A stretch of DNA of 64,000 nucleotides from Carboxydocella sporoproducens DSM 16521 (GTDB lineage: Bacteria > Bacillota > GCA-003054495 > Carboxydocellales > Carboxydocellaceae): the NCBI RefSeq assembly GCF_900167165.1, contig NZ_FUXM01000003.1, positions 62,001 through 126,000 on the forward strand. The letters run 5' to 3'. The position numbers and the translations under genes are program-made. Under the pieces are notes generated by a model. It was not told the DNA's origin. It made no database searches and saw nothing but the letters and a program-made list of their open reading frames with translations. Shown piece by piece: positions 8,647-16,032 of this stretch. Position 1 is the stretch's first letter; the number at the start of each line of letters is the position of its first letter.

Positions 8647-9357
8647 ATGGCTGTAACTGTATTCTGGTCGGAAAAACTGGCTACAGGCCGGTTTATCCGC
8701 CGCTTAAACCGCTTTGCTGTGGAAATAGCTACTGCAACAGCAGCCAGTTTGCGACTGCATTTGCCCAATTCCGGCCGGTTGCGGGAACTGCTGGTACCAG
8801 GTGCGGAGGTGCGCTGGCTACCCCGGCCTGAGCGGCAGGGAGTAACCGTCGGAGACCTGCTGCTGGTGGCGTACCAGGGGCGCTGGGTCTGCGTGGATGC
8901 CAGGGTACCCAATCAGCTGGCAGAAGCACTCCTGGGGCAGGGACTCTGGCCAGGCCCCTTGCCCTCCATCCAGAAACTGCGCCGGGAGGTAACGGCTGGT
9001 GAAAGCCGTTTTGACCTGGGCTGGCAGGGAAAAGAGGGGCAGGGGTTTCTGGAGGTCAAGTCAGTTACTCTGGTAGTAGAGGGAGAGGGACGCTTTCCCG
9101 ATGCTCCGACGACCCGGGGAACCCGGCATCTCCAGCATCTGGCTGAACTGAGTCGACAGGGGTACTGGACCGGGGTGCTGTTTATCATCCAGAGGGATGA
9201 TGCTCTCACTTTTGTCCCCAATCACGCAACCGACCCGGCTTTTGCCGCAGCATTAAGTAGCGCGGCTGGAGCTGGTGTGCATATCGCAGCTGCTCTCTGC
9301 CCGGTGGACGAAGACGGGATCGCTTTTCGGCAATGGCTGCCGGTGAGATTAGCATGA
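8647..9357 (+). CDS. sfsA: SfsA family nuclease-like protein
   Basis: 236 residues matching SfsA along the length: HLPNSGRLRELLVPGAEV near residue 40, an OB-like N-terminal half and the C-terminal PD-(D/E)XK-like core RFDLGW...FLEVKSVTL and FPDAPTTRGTRHL. SfsA was first described as a sugar-fermentation stimulation factor and is now treated as a nucleic-acid-binding nuclease-like protein. ATG 8647 follows GGAG by 8 nt. The stop overlaps the next start (ATGA). Confidence 0.93.
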   Translation: MAVTVFWSEKLATGRFIRRLNRFAVEIATATAASLRLHLPNSGRLRELLVPGAEVRWLPRPERQGVTVGDLLLVAYQGRWVCVDARVPNQLAEALLGQGLWPGPLPSIQKLRREVTAGESRFDLGWQGKEGQGFLEVKSVTLVVEGEGRFPDAPTTRGTRHLQHLAELSRQGYWTGVLFIIQRDDALTFVPNHATDPAFAAALSSAAGAGVHIAAALCPVDEDGIAFRQWLPVRLA

Positions 9358-10217
9358 AAAAAGTGGTCAGCATCAGTCTGGGTAGTCCTGCCGGGGATTT
9401 TTGCTGGCAGGGCCGGATTGGTGATGAGTTCTTACAGGTGGAACGCCGGGGAGCAGGGGGAGATATTCAGCGGGCCGCTGCCTGGCTCAGGGAGCTGGAT
9501 GGACAGGTAACTGCCCTGGCCCTGGGGGGAGTGAACCTGGCCTACCAGTTGCCAGGCCGGAGCTGGCCCCTGCCGGAAGGACAATTTCTGGCCCGTCAGG
9601 TCAGACAGACGCCGCTTTATGATGGCAGTGATTTTAAAGCGAGCTGGGACCAGCAGTTGATTCTGAGCCAGGCTGAAAAATGGCGGGGGAGCAGAGTGCT
9701 GCTGGCTTCTGCCCTGGACCGCCCCTGGCTGGCTCAGGCTCTGCTGACCAGCGGGGCAGACCTCTGGCTGGGGGATGCCTGGCTGGCCCTGGGTTTGCCT
9801 CTGCTTTTTCCCGGTCTCAAGGGTTTTCAGGTGCTGGCCCGGCTGACCATGCCTGGTTTAAGGCGGCTGCCCTTGCGTTATCTTTATCCCCAGCGGCAAC
9901 AGCAGGAAGGGCAGCGACGCTGGCGGCCCCTGGGCCCGCGGACTTTTGACTGGCTGGCCGGGGATAGCCATTTGCTGCAAAAGGGAGCCGGACACTGGCC
10001 GCAGGCCCGGATCCTGGCCAGCACTGTCAGGCCCCGGGATTTAACGCCTTTTGCCGGGCGTTTATACTATCTTTACCCCTGTCTGGCACCTGGCCTCAGT
10101 CCGGGGGCCAATCTCTGGGAAGCCATCGCTTCTGCACTGAGCATGGATGGCATCGGATTCTGGCAAAAATATCACAGCTTTGCAGGCAAGTGCCTGGGGG
10201 AGGGCAAATTATGCTGA
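9354..10217 (+). CDS. Conserved protein of unknown function (resembles proteins annotated quinate 5-dehydrogenase)
   Basis: 287 residues beginning MKKVVSISLGSPAGDFCW, with ALALGGVNLAYQL near residue 60. The overall pattern recalls Clostridia proteins that carry an unproven quinate 5-dehydrogenase name; I see no clear Rossmann glycine motif at the N-terminus, so that name should not be trusted. It overlaps sfsA by 4 bp and the following transporter gene by 7 bp, so all three are probably co-translated. Function not assigned. Confidence 0.6.
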   Translation: MKKVVSISLGSPAGDFCWQGRIGDEFLQVERRGAGGDIQRAAAWLRELDGQVTALALGGVNLAYQLPGRSWPLPEGQFLARQVRQTPLYDGSDFKASWDQQLILSQAEKWRGSRVLLASALDRPWLAQALLTSGADLWLGDAWLALGLPLLFPGLKGFQVLARLTMPGLRRLPLRYLYPQRQQQEGQRRWRPLGPRTFDWLAGDSHLLQKGAGHWPQARILASTVRPRDLTPFAGRLYYLYPCLAPGLSPGANLWEAIASALSMDGIGFWQKYHSFAGKCLGEGKLC

Positions 10218-10756
10218 CAATCTGGCAATTGTTTCTGGCTTTTTTTAAAGTAGGCATTTTCGGCTATGGTGGTGGCCCGGCAGCCATTCCGCTGGCCCAG
10301 CAGGAAGTGGTGGAAAATTACCACTGGATGAGCAAAGAGGAATTCACTGATATGCTGGCCATGGCCAATGCCCTGCCCGGACCTATTGCCACCAAGATGG
10401 CAGCTTATGTAGGTTATAAAATGGCCGGCTGGTGGGGGGCGGTTGTTGCTCTGGCTGGCGTAGTGGTGCCCACTGCCGTAGCGGTGGTGGCCCTGGGGGC
10501 TTTTTTCTGGCGTTATCGCCATCACCCGGGGATTGCAGGGATGTTGAAGGCGGTACGGCCCGTGGTGGTTGTGCTGCTGATTCAGACAGCCTGGGAAATG
10601 GGAGCAAATGCCTTTCCCGACCAGTTCACCTGGATAATTGCGGCTGCTTCCCTGCTGGCCCTGCTCTGGCTTAAAATCCACCCGGCCTGGGTGATTTCAG
10701 TTAGTATGGCCCTGGGTTTTTTTCTGCAAGTGGGACTTTTTAAGGAGGGACGGTAG
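10211..10756 (+). CDS. Chromate transporter family protein, single CHR domain
   Basis: 181 residues with about six hydrophobic segments and the CHR domain motifs FFKVGIFGYGGGPAAIPL near residue 10 and MANALPGPIATKMAAYVGY near 55. Short-chain CHR proteins usually occur as tandem pairs that together form one transporter; here only one half is present, unless the partner lies elsewhere. Substrates of the family include chromate, but for most members the physiological anion is unknown. GGGGGAGGG precedes ATG 10211. Confidence 0.9.
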   Translation: MLTIWQLFLAFFKVGIFGYGGGPAAIPLAQQEVVENYHWMSKEEFTDMLAMANALPGPIATKMAAYVGYKMAGWWGAVVALAGVVVPTAVAVVALGAFFWRYRHHPGIAGMLKAVRPVVVVLLIQTAWEMGANAFPDQFTWIIAAASLLALLWLKIHPAWVISVSMALGFFLQVGLFKEGR

Positions 10757-10758
10757 TT

Positions 10759-11808
10759 ATGGCAGTAAAAGTAACAGGAATCGGCAGTTTGCCCCATCAG
10801 GAGATTGAAGCAGGACTGGCATTAATCCAAAAATATATGGGAGACTGGCCGCACTGGCCGCAATTTCCCGCCCGGGGCTGGCAGGAGGAGTTTGTACCCC
10901 AGTATGTTTCCCCGCTCATCCAGCTGGGTCTGGTAGAAAAAAGAGGTACAAAACTGGTTTTTGCTACCGACGGGGAAGATTTTGCCCTGCGTCTGGCGGA
11001 TTTCTACGAACTTTACCTGGCAGCTCAGGAGGGGGAGAGCAGGGCTCTGGCCGCTTTTGCCCTGCCGGAAGCAAGTGCCAGCGGCCTTTACGCCCTGGTC
11101 CGTTCCATTCAGGCTGGCAACTGGCAGGCCCAGGGAGTAAAAGGCCAGCTGAGTGGCCCCATTACCATCGGCTTTCAGCTCTTGCAACCCGATGGCCGGG
11201 CGGCTTACTATGATGAGCAGTTGCGGGACGTGATCCTGAAGGCCTGTGAAATGGGAGCCCGCTGGCAGACCCGTTTTTTGCGGGAAGAAACGGGGTTGCC
11301 GGTAATAGTCTCGGTGGATGATCCAGGTATCTATGCTCTGGGGCTATCCACCCACATTACCCTGACCCGGGAAGGCATCAAGGAGGATTTGACCACGGTT
11401 ATGACTGCCATCAAGGCCGAGGGCGGAAGAACCGGTCTGCATTGCTGTGCCGGTACGGACTGGTCCATGGTGATGGAATGCCCGCTGGATATTCTCTTCT
11501 TTGATGCCTATGAATATCTTACCTCCTTGCTGGTACATATACCGGCTTTGCAGGCCTATTTCCAGCGAGGTGGGGAAGTGGCCTGGGGACTGGTACCCAC
11601 TTCTCCCCGGATTGAGACTGAGACCGCAGAGTCCCTGCTGGCCCGCTGGCAGGAAGTGCTGGCAGCCCTGGAACAGCGAGGACTGGACCGGGAACTGGTG
11701 CTGCCCCGGAGCTGGCTGACTCCCAGCTGTGGCACAGGAACCCTGTCTGTGGCAGCAGCGGAAAAGGTTTACCATATAACAGCTGAGCTGGCGGAAAAAA
11801 TTTTCTAA
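10759..11808 (+). CDS. MetE-like (core-MetE) methyltransferase, probable methionine synthase
   Basis: 349 residues, about the length of the catalytic half of cobalamin-independent methionine synthase and lacking the MetE N-terminal folate domain. The fold markers are GIGSLPH at the N-terminus, the zinc-ligand region LHCCAG (His228, Cys229/230) and TPSCGTG (Cys324). Such core-MetE proteins take the methyl group from a corrinoid donor or another carrier rather than from triglutamyl folate. The position just upstream of an S-box operon with metF supports a role in methionine synthesis. AAGGAGG precedes the ATG. Confidence 0.8.
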   Translation: MAVKVTGIGSLPHQEIEAGLALIQKYMGDWPHWPQFPARGWQEEFVPQYVSPLIQLGLVEKRGTKLVFATDGEDFALRLADFYELYLAAQEGESRALAAFALPEASASGLYALVRSIQAGNWQAQGVKGQLSGPITIGFQLLQPDGRAAYYDEQLRDVILKACEMGARWQTRFLREETGLPVIVSVDDPGIYALGLSTHITLTREGIKEDLTTVMTAIKAEGGRTGLHCCAGTDWSMVMECPLDILFFDAYEYLTSLLVHIPALQAYFQRGGEVAWGLVPTSPRIETETAESLLARWQEVLAALEQRGLDRELVLPRSWLTPSCGTGTLSVAAAEKVYHITAELAEKIF

Positions 11809-11813
11809 AACAG

Positions 11814-11842
11814 TTGACATTTTCCCCTGATCTGCATAAAAT
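11814..11842 (+). promoter_or_regulatory. Sigma-A promoter for the S-box operon
   Basis: Consensus -35 TTGACA (11814-11819) and -10 TAAAAT (11837-11842) with exactly 17 bp between them, placed 31 bp before the SAM riboswitch and just after the core-MetE stop. Confidence 0.85.
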
Positions 11843-11872
11843 AGCTTTGTAAACAATTTCATAGGAATTCGT

Positions 11873-11991
11873 ACTCTTATCCAGAGAGGTGGAGGGACTG
11901 GCCCGATGAAACCCGGCAACAGCCCATGCGTTGGGGACGACGGATGGGAAATGTGCCAATTCCTGCAGGTGTTTACCTGACAGATAAGAGG
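11873..11991 (+). ncRNA. SAM-I (S-box) riboswitch
   Basis: Closing stem CTCTTATC / GATAAGAG at the two ends, with S-box core elements in order: CCAGAGAGGTGGAGGGA, CCCGATGAAACCCGGCAAC, a variable P3 region, GTGCCAATTCCTGCAG and the final GACAGATAAGAG. It binds S-adenosylmethionine and turns off downstream genes when SAM is plentiful. The 3' P1 strand and following bases can pair with the 5' half of the downstream terminator, giving the anti-terminator. It controls the PaaK-like, MetV-like, metF and PHP genes. Confidence 0.97.
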
Positions 11992-12008
11992 AAGAAGGCT
12001 ATTTATGT

Positions 12009-12041
12009 CCTCTTCTGCTTATCTGCAGGAGAGGATTTTTT
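12009..12041 (+). terminator. Riboswitch-controlled terminator
   Basis: Stem CCTCTtCTGC / TGCAGgAGAGG followed by ATTTTTTG. Its 5' arm plus loop (positions 12009-12023) is complementary to the end of the S-box P1 helix (about 11983-11997), so ligand-free RNA would form the anti-terminator instead. Confidence 0.92.
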
Positions 12042-12065
12042 GTTTTCGGGAAAGGGGTGCAGACG

Positions 12066-12989
12066 ATGAGAAAACAGAACCAATGGCAAAAAATTCAGGG
12101 GCTGCAACAGTTGCTGGCCAGAGAAACCTGCTGGTATGCTTACAGCCGCAGTGCCTGGTACCGGCAGCTCTGGGATCGCTGGCAACTCCATCCCAAGGAC
12201 CTGACCGACTGGCAGGTATTTGGCCGCTGGCCCCAGGTGGAAATAGATGATTGGCCGGAAGGAATTCAGCTGACTGAAGAAGAATACTGGAATGGGTTGA
12301 TCACCGTTACCGATGGCCGGGGTGGCCGCCGGCTGGTGCCCTATACCAGCAAGGACAAGGAACAGGGGATTGAGGCCTACCAGACTCTCTTTCAATTTGC
12401 CGGTATCGGCAAAGGGGATAAGGTGGTAATCTGCCCGCCCCTGCCGGGCCTGCTGGACTGGGCCGTTCCGGCCCTGGAACGGCTGGGAGCCTTACCGGTG
12501 TTGATTGAAGCCCGGGCTCTGGCCTCCACCCTGGTGGGCAAGGAACCCACCGTGCTGATCATGGGAAAGGAGCAACTGCCTTACCTCTATGGGCTGCCCC
12601 TGAAACGGCTGTTGCTGGTCTGGCTGGAAGGGGAAGAAGGGGGCCTGGCGGAGGCCATCCAGGAGGCGCGGCAAATCAGCAACGGGGAGGTAACGGCTCT
12701 GGTGCAGCCAGCCTGGTTGCCCTTCCCGGCAGCCATTACCTGTGAAAAGGGCAGTATCCACTGGTTGCATGAACATGTTCTGGCCCAGCAGTCTCCTGGC
12801 AACCGACTGCTGCTGACCAGCCTGCGCCTGCAGGCCTGGCCCCTGGTCCGATATGTCAGCCAGCTCAAAGGTATCTGGTCCACTTCCCCCTGTGCCTGTG
12901 GTCGGGATGATACTCCGGTGTTGATCAGCCTGGCTACCTGGGGCAAGGAAAAGAAAAGGGGGGGCCAGAGCAATGCCGCAGCCCGCTAA
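12066..12989 (+). CDS. PaaK-like adenylate-forming protein, shortened and lacking the P-loop
   Basis: 307 residues. The N-terminus (YSRSAWYRQLWDRWQLHP), the middle (GRRLVPYTSKDKEQGIEAY, then GIGKGDKVVICPP and LERLGALPVLIE) and the end (PLVRYVSQLKGIWS, CACGRD) follow the order of phenylacetate-CoA ligase-like enzymes. The usual SSGTTGKP ATP loop is replaced by TDGRGGRRL and the central part is shortened, since typical PaaK proteins have about 430 residues. Thus I infer homology but doubt ordinary ligase activity. First gene under the S-box; overlaps the next by 17 bp. Its role in methionine/SAM metabolism is unknown. Confidence 0.6.
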   Translation: MRKQNQWQKIQGLQQLLARETCWYAYSRSAWYRQLWDRWQLHPKDLTDWQVFGRWPQVEIDDWPEGIQLTEEEYWNGLITVTDGRGGRRLVPYTSKDKEQGIEAYQTLFQFAGIGKGDKVVICPPLPGLLDWAVPALERLGALPVLIEARALASTLVGKEPTVLIMGKEQLPYLYGLPLKRLLLVWLEGEEGGLAEAIQEARQISNGEVTALVQPAWLPFPAAITCEKGSIHWLHEHVLAQQSPGNRLLLTSLRLQAWPLVRYVSQLKGIWSTSPCACGRDDTPVLISLATWGKEKKRGGQSNAAAR

Positions 12990-13218
12990 ATCCTGTCAGC
13001 TTTGCCAGACCTGTCTCAAGCAGCAGACCTTTGACATTTGTCCGGTGCGAGCCTGTGCCAAAGGCTTGAACAGCGGGCCCTGTGGGGGCACCAGGCCGGG
13101 CGGCCAGTGCGAGGTGGGCAGCCGCCGCTGCGGCTGGGCCCTGATCTTTCAAAAAGCCAAAACCGCTGCAGTTGCTCTGCCAGCGAATGCGGGCATCAAT
13201 TTGAAATTCTACGGATAA
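12973..13218 (+). CDS. Short MetV-like protein (methylene-tetrahydrofolate reductase C-terminal domain family)
   Basis: 81 residues with a C-x2-C-x2-C near the N-terminus and the pattern GPCGGTRPGGQCEV...RRCGW typical of the MetV / MTHFR C-terminal domain family, in which cysteines bind metal or help connect MetF to an electron donor. It is much shorter than MetV of acetogens (about 200 residues), so only the core domain is present. It lies directly before metF, the usual arrangement for acetogen-type two-subunit reductases. ATG 12973 is inside the PaaK-like gene. Confidence 0.75.
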   Translation: MPQPAKSCQLCQTCLKQQTFDICPVRACAKGLNSGPCGGTRPGGQCEVGSRRCGWALIFQKAKTAAVALPANAGINLKFYG

Positions 13219-13230
13219 GGAGAGGTAGCC

Positions 13231-14109
13231 TTGTTGCAGCAAAAACTGGCTCAGGGGCGTCAGGTATTAACGGTTGAGTTGCCCCCGCCCCGGGGGATTG
13301 CTTTTCAGGAAGTGCTGGAGCTGGCCCTTGCTATCAAAGAGAAAGTTACAGCTTATAATATCACCGATAACCAGCGAGCGGTCATGCGCATGAGCCCGGT
13401 AGCAATGGCCGCTCTTTTGCTTCAGGCTGGCCTGGAACCTATTTGCCAGTTTACCTGCCGGGATCGCAACCGTTTGGCTCTGCAGTCGGAAATCCTGGGG
13501 GCAGCAGCTCTGGGTGTGCGCAATTTTTTGCTGCTAACCGGGGACCATACGCTGGTGGGGGACTGTCCTGGCGCCAAACCGGTTTTTGACCTGGATTCGG
13601 TCCAATTGCTGGCTGCTGCTGACAATTTGCGCCGGGGTTTTGCCTTAAACGGTGAACCCTTGCAGGGAGTACCGGATTTGTTTCTGGGGGCGGTGGTCAA
13701 CCCGGCACCGGAACTCAGGGAAATGCAGATCTGGAAACTGCAGAAAAAAATCCGGGCCGGGGCAGCCTTTGTCCAGACCCAGGCCATCTATGACCCCGGC
13801 ATCCTGGCGGATTTCCTGCAAGAGGCGGGGGAATTGGGCGTCCCCATCCTGGCCGGGGTGATACCACTGCGTTCCGCCCGGATGGCGCATTTTATGAATG
13901 CCAACATTCCCGGCATTCAGGTGCCCCCGGCTATGATCCGCGCCCTGGAAAAAGCAACAGATCCTCTGGCGGAGGGGCTGGCCATAACCGTTGAGCTCAT
14001 CCGCGAGCTCAGAACCCTGGTGCCGGGTATCCACATCATGCCGGTCAATACCTTGCGGGCTTTGCCCACTTTGCTGGCCCGTCTGGAGGGAGAAGAACAT
14101 GAAGGTTGA
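13231..14109 (+). CDS. metF: 5,10-methylenetetrahydrofolate reductase
   Basis: Reduces 5,10-methylene-THF to 5-methyl-THF, supplying methyl groups to methionine synthesis or the Wood-Ljungdahl methyl branch. The TIM-barrel MetF signatures are present: TVELPPPRG near the start, CQFTCRDRNRLALQSEILGA, FLLLTGDH and VQTQAIYDP. It starts at TTG 13231 (or 13234) behind AAGGAGAGG. Length 292 matches the short acetogen-type MetF that pairs with MetV. It overlaps the following PHP gene by 11 bp. Confidence 0.93.
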   Translation: MLQQKLAQGRQVLTVELPPPRGIAFQEVLELALAIKEKVTAYNITDNQRAVMRMSPVAMAALLLQAGLEPICQFTCRDRNRLALQSEILGAAALGVRNFLLLTGDHTLVGDCPGAKPVFDLDSVQLLAAADNLRRGFALNGEPLQGVPDLFLGAVVNPAPELREMQIWKLQKKIRAGAAFVQTQAIYDPGILADFLQEAGELGVPILAGVIPLRSARMAHFMNANIPGIQVPPAMIRALEKATDPLAEGLAITVELIRELRTLVPGIHIMPVNTLRALPTLLARLEGEEHEG

Positions 14110-14902
14110 TTATCACATTCACACCGCCCGCTGCGGCCATGCCAGCGGCAGGATGGAAGAATATGTAGAGGCAGCCCTGGCCCGTGGTTTTGCGGAAATA
14201 GGCTTTGCTGATCATCTGCCCATGTACTGGTTGCCGGAAGCCAAACGGGACCCGGAAATCGCCATGACCTTTGCCCAGTTACCCGGCTATGTGGCAGAGG
14301 TTAAGCAATTGCAACAAAAATATCCAGGTATCTCCATCCGCCTTGGCATAGAAGCTGACTACCTGCCGGGCTGTAAACCCCGGCTCCTGCAAGCTCTGGC
14401 CGGTTATGACTGGGACTATATCATCGGCTCGGTACACTTCCTGGATGACTGGGGCTTTGATGATCCCCGGCAACTGGAGGAATATAACCGGCGGGATCCG
14501 GAACAATACTGGGAAGAATATTATCGCCTGATCCAGGAATCGGCCCTGGCCGGGGTTTTCGATATCATCGGCCATGCTGATTTGATTAAGAAGTTTGATC
14601 CACCCCGGCCCAGCCAGTTGTATCGCCTCTATGATGAGACTGTGGCAATCCTGGCCCAATGCCAGGTGGCAGTGGAAATCAATACAGCCGGCTGGCGGGT
14701 ACCGGCCAGGGAACAGTTTCCGGATGCCGATTTTCTGGCCCGCTGCGCCCGGGCTGGCGTGCCGGTCACCTTTGGTTCCGATGCCCACAAGCCGGAGCAG
14801 GTAGGATATAACTGGGATAAGGCGATAGACCTGTTGAAAGCGGTAGGATATCGGGAAATCGCCTTCTTCAAGTCAAGAAAAATTTTTTTGCAGCCTCTAT
14901 AG
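14099..14902 (+). CDS. PHP-domain phosphatase, histidinol-phosphatase (HisJ) family
   Basis: 267 residues of the PHP fold with metal-binding motifs DYHIHTARCGHA at the N-terminus, FADHLPMYW, IGSVHFLDDWG, DIIGHADLIKKF and GSDAHKPEQVG at the end. Family members hydrolyse histidinol phosphate; here the context is folate/methionine rather than histidine genes, so the substrate is only inferred. ATG 14099 has GGAGAAG upstream and sits in the end of metF, so it belongs to the S-box operon. Confidence 0.85.
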   Translation: MKVDYHIHTARCGHASGRMEEYVEAALARGFAEIGFADHLPMYWLPEAKRDPEIAMTFAQLPGYVAEVKQLQQKYPGISIRLGIEADYLPGCKPRLLQALAGYDWDYIIGSVHFLDDWGFDDPRQLEEYNRRDPEQYWEEYYRLIQESALAGVFDIIGHADLIKKFDPPRPSQLYRLYDETVAILAQCQVAVEINTAGWRVPAREQFPDADFLARCARAGVPVTFGSDAHKPEQVGYNWDKAIDLLKAVGYREIAFFKSRKIFLQPL

Positions 14903-14932
14903 ATAAAGAGGAAATTCACGAATTCTGTCGAA

Positions 14933-14947
14933 TGGTAATCATTATTA
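14933..14947 (+). promoter_or_regulatory. Fur-box-like 7-1-7 inverted repeat before hemerythrin
   Basis: TGGTAATCATTATTA compares with the 7-1-7 Fur consensus TGATAATNATTATCA with two differences, both transitions. It is 25 bp upstream of the hemerythrin start, which would fit iron-dependent repression of a di-iron protein. Promoter hexamers are not clear here. Confidence 0.5.
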
Positions 14948-14971
14948 ATAAAACCGGGGGGAGTGAAGACA

Positions 14972-15376
14972 ATGGCAGTAAACTGGACGCCAGCCCTGGC
15001 GGTAGGAGTAGCGGAAATTGACCGGCAACATCAGGAACTGTTTCGCCGCATTGATAACCTGTTAACCGCCATGTCCCAGGGGAAGGGTAAGGAAGAAGTG
15101 GGCAATATCCTGAAGTTTCTCGAAGACTATGTGGTGGTGCACTTTACCGCTGAAGAAAAACTGATGCAGAGCCACAACTATCCCGCTTTTAATGAACACC
15201 TGGCCCAGCATCAGGCCTTTATTCAGGATTTTGCCAAACTGAAAGAGCAGTTTAACCGGGAAGGTCCTTCTACCATGGTGGTTCTTGCGGTACAGCGCCG
15301 GGTGGTGGACTGGTTGCGGGAACACATCAGTCAACGGGATAAAGCCATCGGCGAATTTTTGCAAAAAGGGAAGTAA
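14972..15376 (+). CDS. Bacteriohemerythrin
   Basis: 134 residues, soluble, with the hemerythrin di-iron ligand pattern: H in EIDRQHQELF, HFTAEE (HxxxE), HLAQHQAF (HxxxH) and HISQRDK near the C-terminus. It binds O2 at a di-iron site and in anaerobes may scavenge or sense oxygen. ATG 14972 follows GGGGGAGTG. It is a single-gene unit between an Fur-like box and a strong terminator. Confidence 0.94.
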   Translation: MAVNWTPALAVGVAEIDRQHQELFRRIDNLLTAMSQGKGKEEVGNILKFLEDYVVVHFTAEEKLMQSHNYPAFNEHLAQHQAFIQDFAKLKEQFNREGPSTMVVLAVQRRVVDWLREHISQRDKAIGEFLQKGK

Positions 15377-15398
15377 AGAAGAAAAACATTAATTGAGG

Positions 15399-15443
15399 AC
15401 AGCGGGTTCTATGCGGTCTAAAAGCATGGAACCCGCTGTTTTA
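15399..15443 (+). terminator. Intrinsic terminator after hemerythrin
   Basis: An 11-bp perfect stem ACAGCGGGTTC / GAACCCGCTGT followed by TTTT, with a 19-nt loop that can itself pair (ATGC/GCAT). Confidence 0.9.
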
Positions 15444-15518
15444 TGTAGCAGTGATTAAAAGTTTTTGGGACTTTTTTTTCAGCCAGCAGCAGGAAAAAAG
15501 CGATAAATAGAGAATATA

Positions 15519-15574
15519 GTGGAGTAAAGTGGTGAGAAGTGGTTAGTTGTGGTGGCGAAGTGGGGTGAAAGTGG
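15519..15574 (+). promoter_or_regulatory. MraZ operator: six GTGG repeats at about 10-bp spacing
   Basis: GTGG occurs at 15519, 15529, 15539, 15549, 15560 and 15571, that is with steps of 10, 10, 10, 11 and 11 bp, and the last one touches the mraZ start. MraZ represses its own operon by binding short GTG-containing direct repeats with a helical-turn period. Six copies is more than the three or four usually reported. Confidence 0.8.
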
Positions 15575-16012
15575 ATGTTCATGGGGGAATATCATCATAC
15601 CATCGATCCCAAAGGCCGGTTGATTATTCCCGCCAAACTCAGGACTGGCCTGGGAGATCGCTTTGTCGCCACCAAAGGCATGGACAATTGCCTTTTTCTT
15701 TACCCCATGAACGAATGGCAGGTCTTAGAACAAAAGCTGAAAGCCTTACCTTTCACCCGGGCTGATGCCAGGGCCTTTGTCCGTTTTTTCTTTTCCGGGG
15801 CTACTGAATGTGAAGTGGACAAGCAGGGGAGGATCCTGTTGCCGGCTAACCTGAGGGAATATGCCAAACTGGATAAGGATGTGGTATTCCTGGGGGTTTC
15901 CAGCCGGGTGGAGATATGGAGCAAGGAACTGTGGGAAAAATACAGTCAGGAAGCCGAGGCTTCCTACAGTGAAATTGCTGAAAAAATCGTAGACCTGGAT
16001 TTGGGAATTTAG
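15575..16012 (+). CDS. mraZ: Transcriptional regulator MraZ
   Basis: 145 residues made of two SpoVT/AbrB-like repeats: [21 protein letters not shown] at the start and [20 protein letters not shown] near residue 70. MraZ oligomerises and represses the division/cell-wall operon it heads. ATG 15575 and ATG 15581 (the first gives MFMGEY, the second MGEY) are both possible; a GGGGTGAAAG site precedes both. The start codon abuts the operator repeats. Confidence 0.97.
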   Translation: MFMGEYHHTIDPKGRLIIPAKLRTGLGDRFVATKGMDNCLFLYPMNEWQVLEQKLKALPFTRADARAFVRFFFSGATECEVDKQGRILLPANLREYAKLDKDVVFLGVSSRVEIWSKELWEKYSQEAEASYSEIAEKIVDLDLGI

Positions 16013-16032
16013 GGACAAAGGAGCTGACAGCA

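Noticed and set aside
14926-14932. TGTCGAA before hemerythrin as a Spo0A box
   Set aside because: A single seven-base match beside a better-supported Fur-like element; too little evidence.
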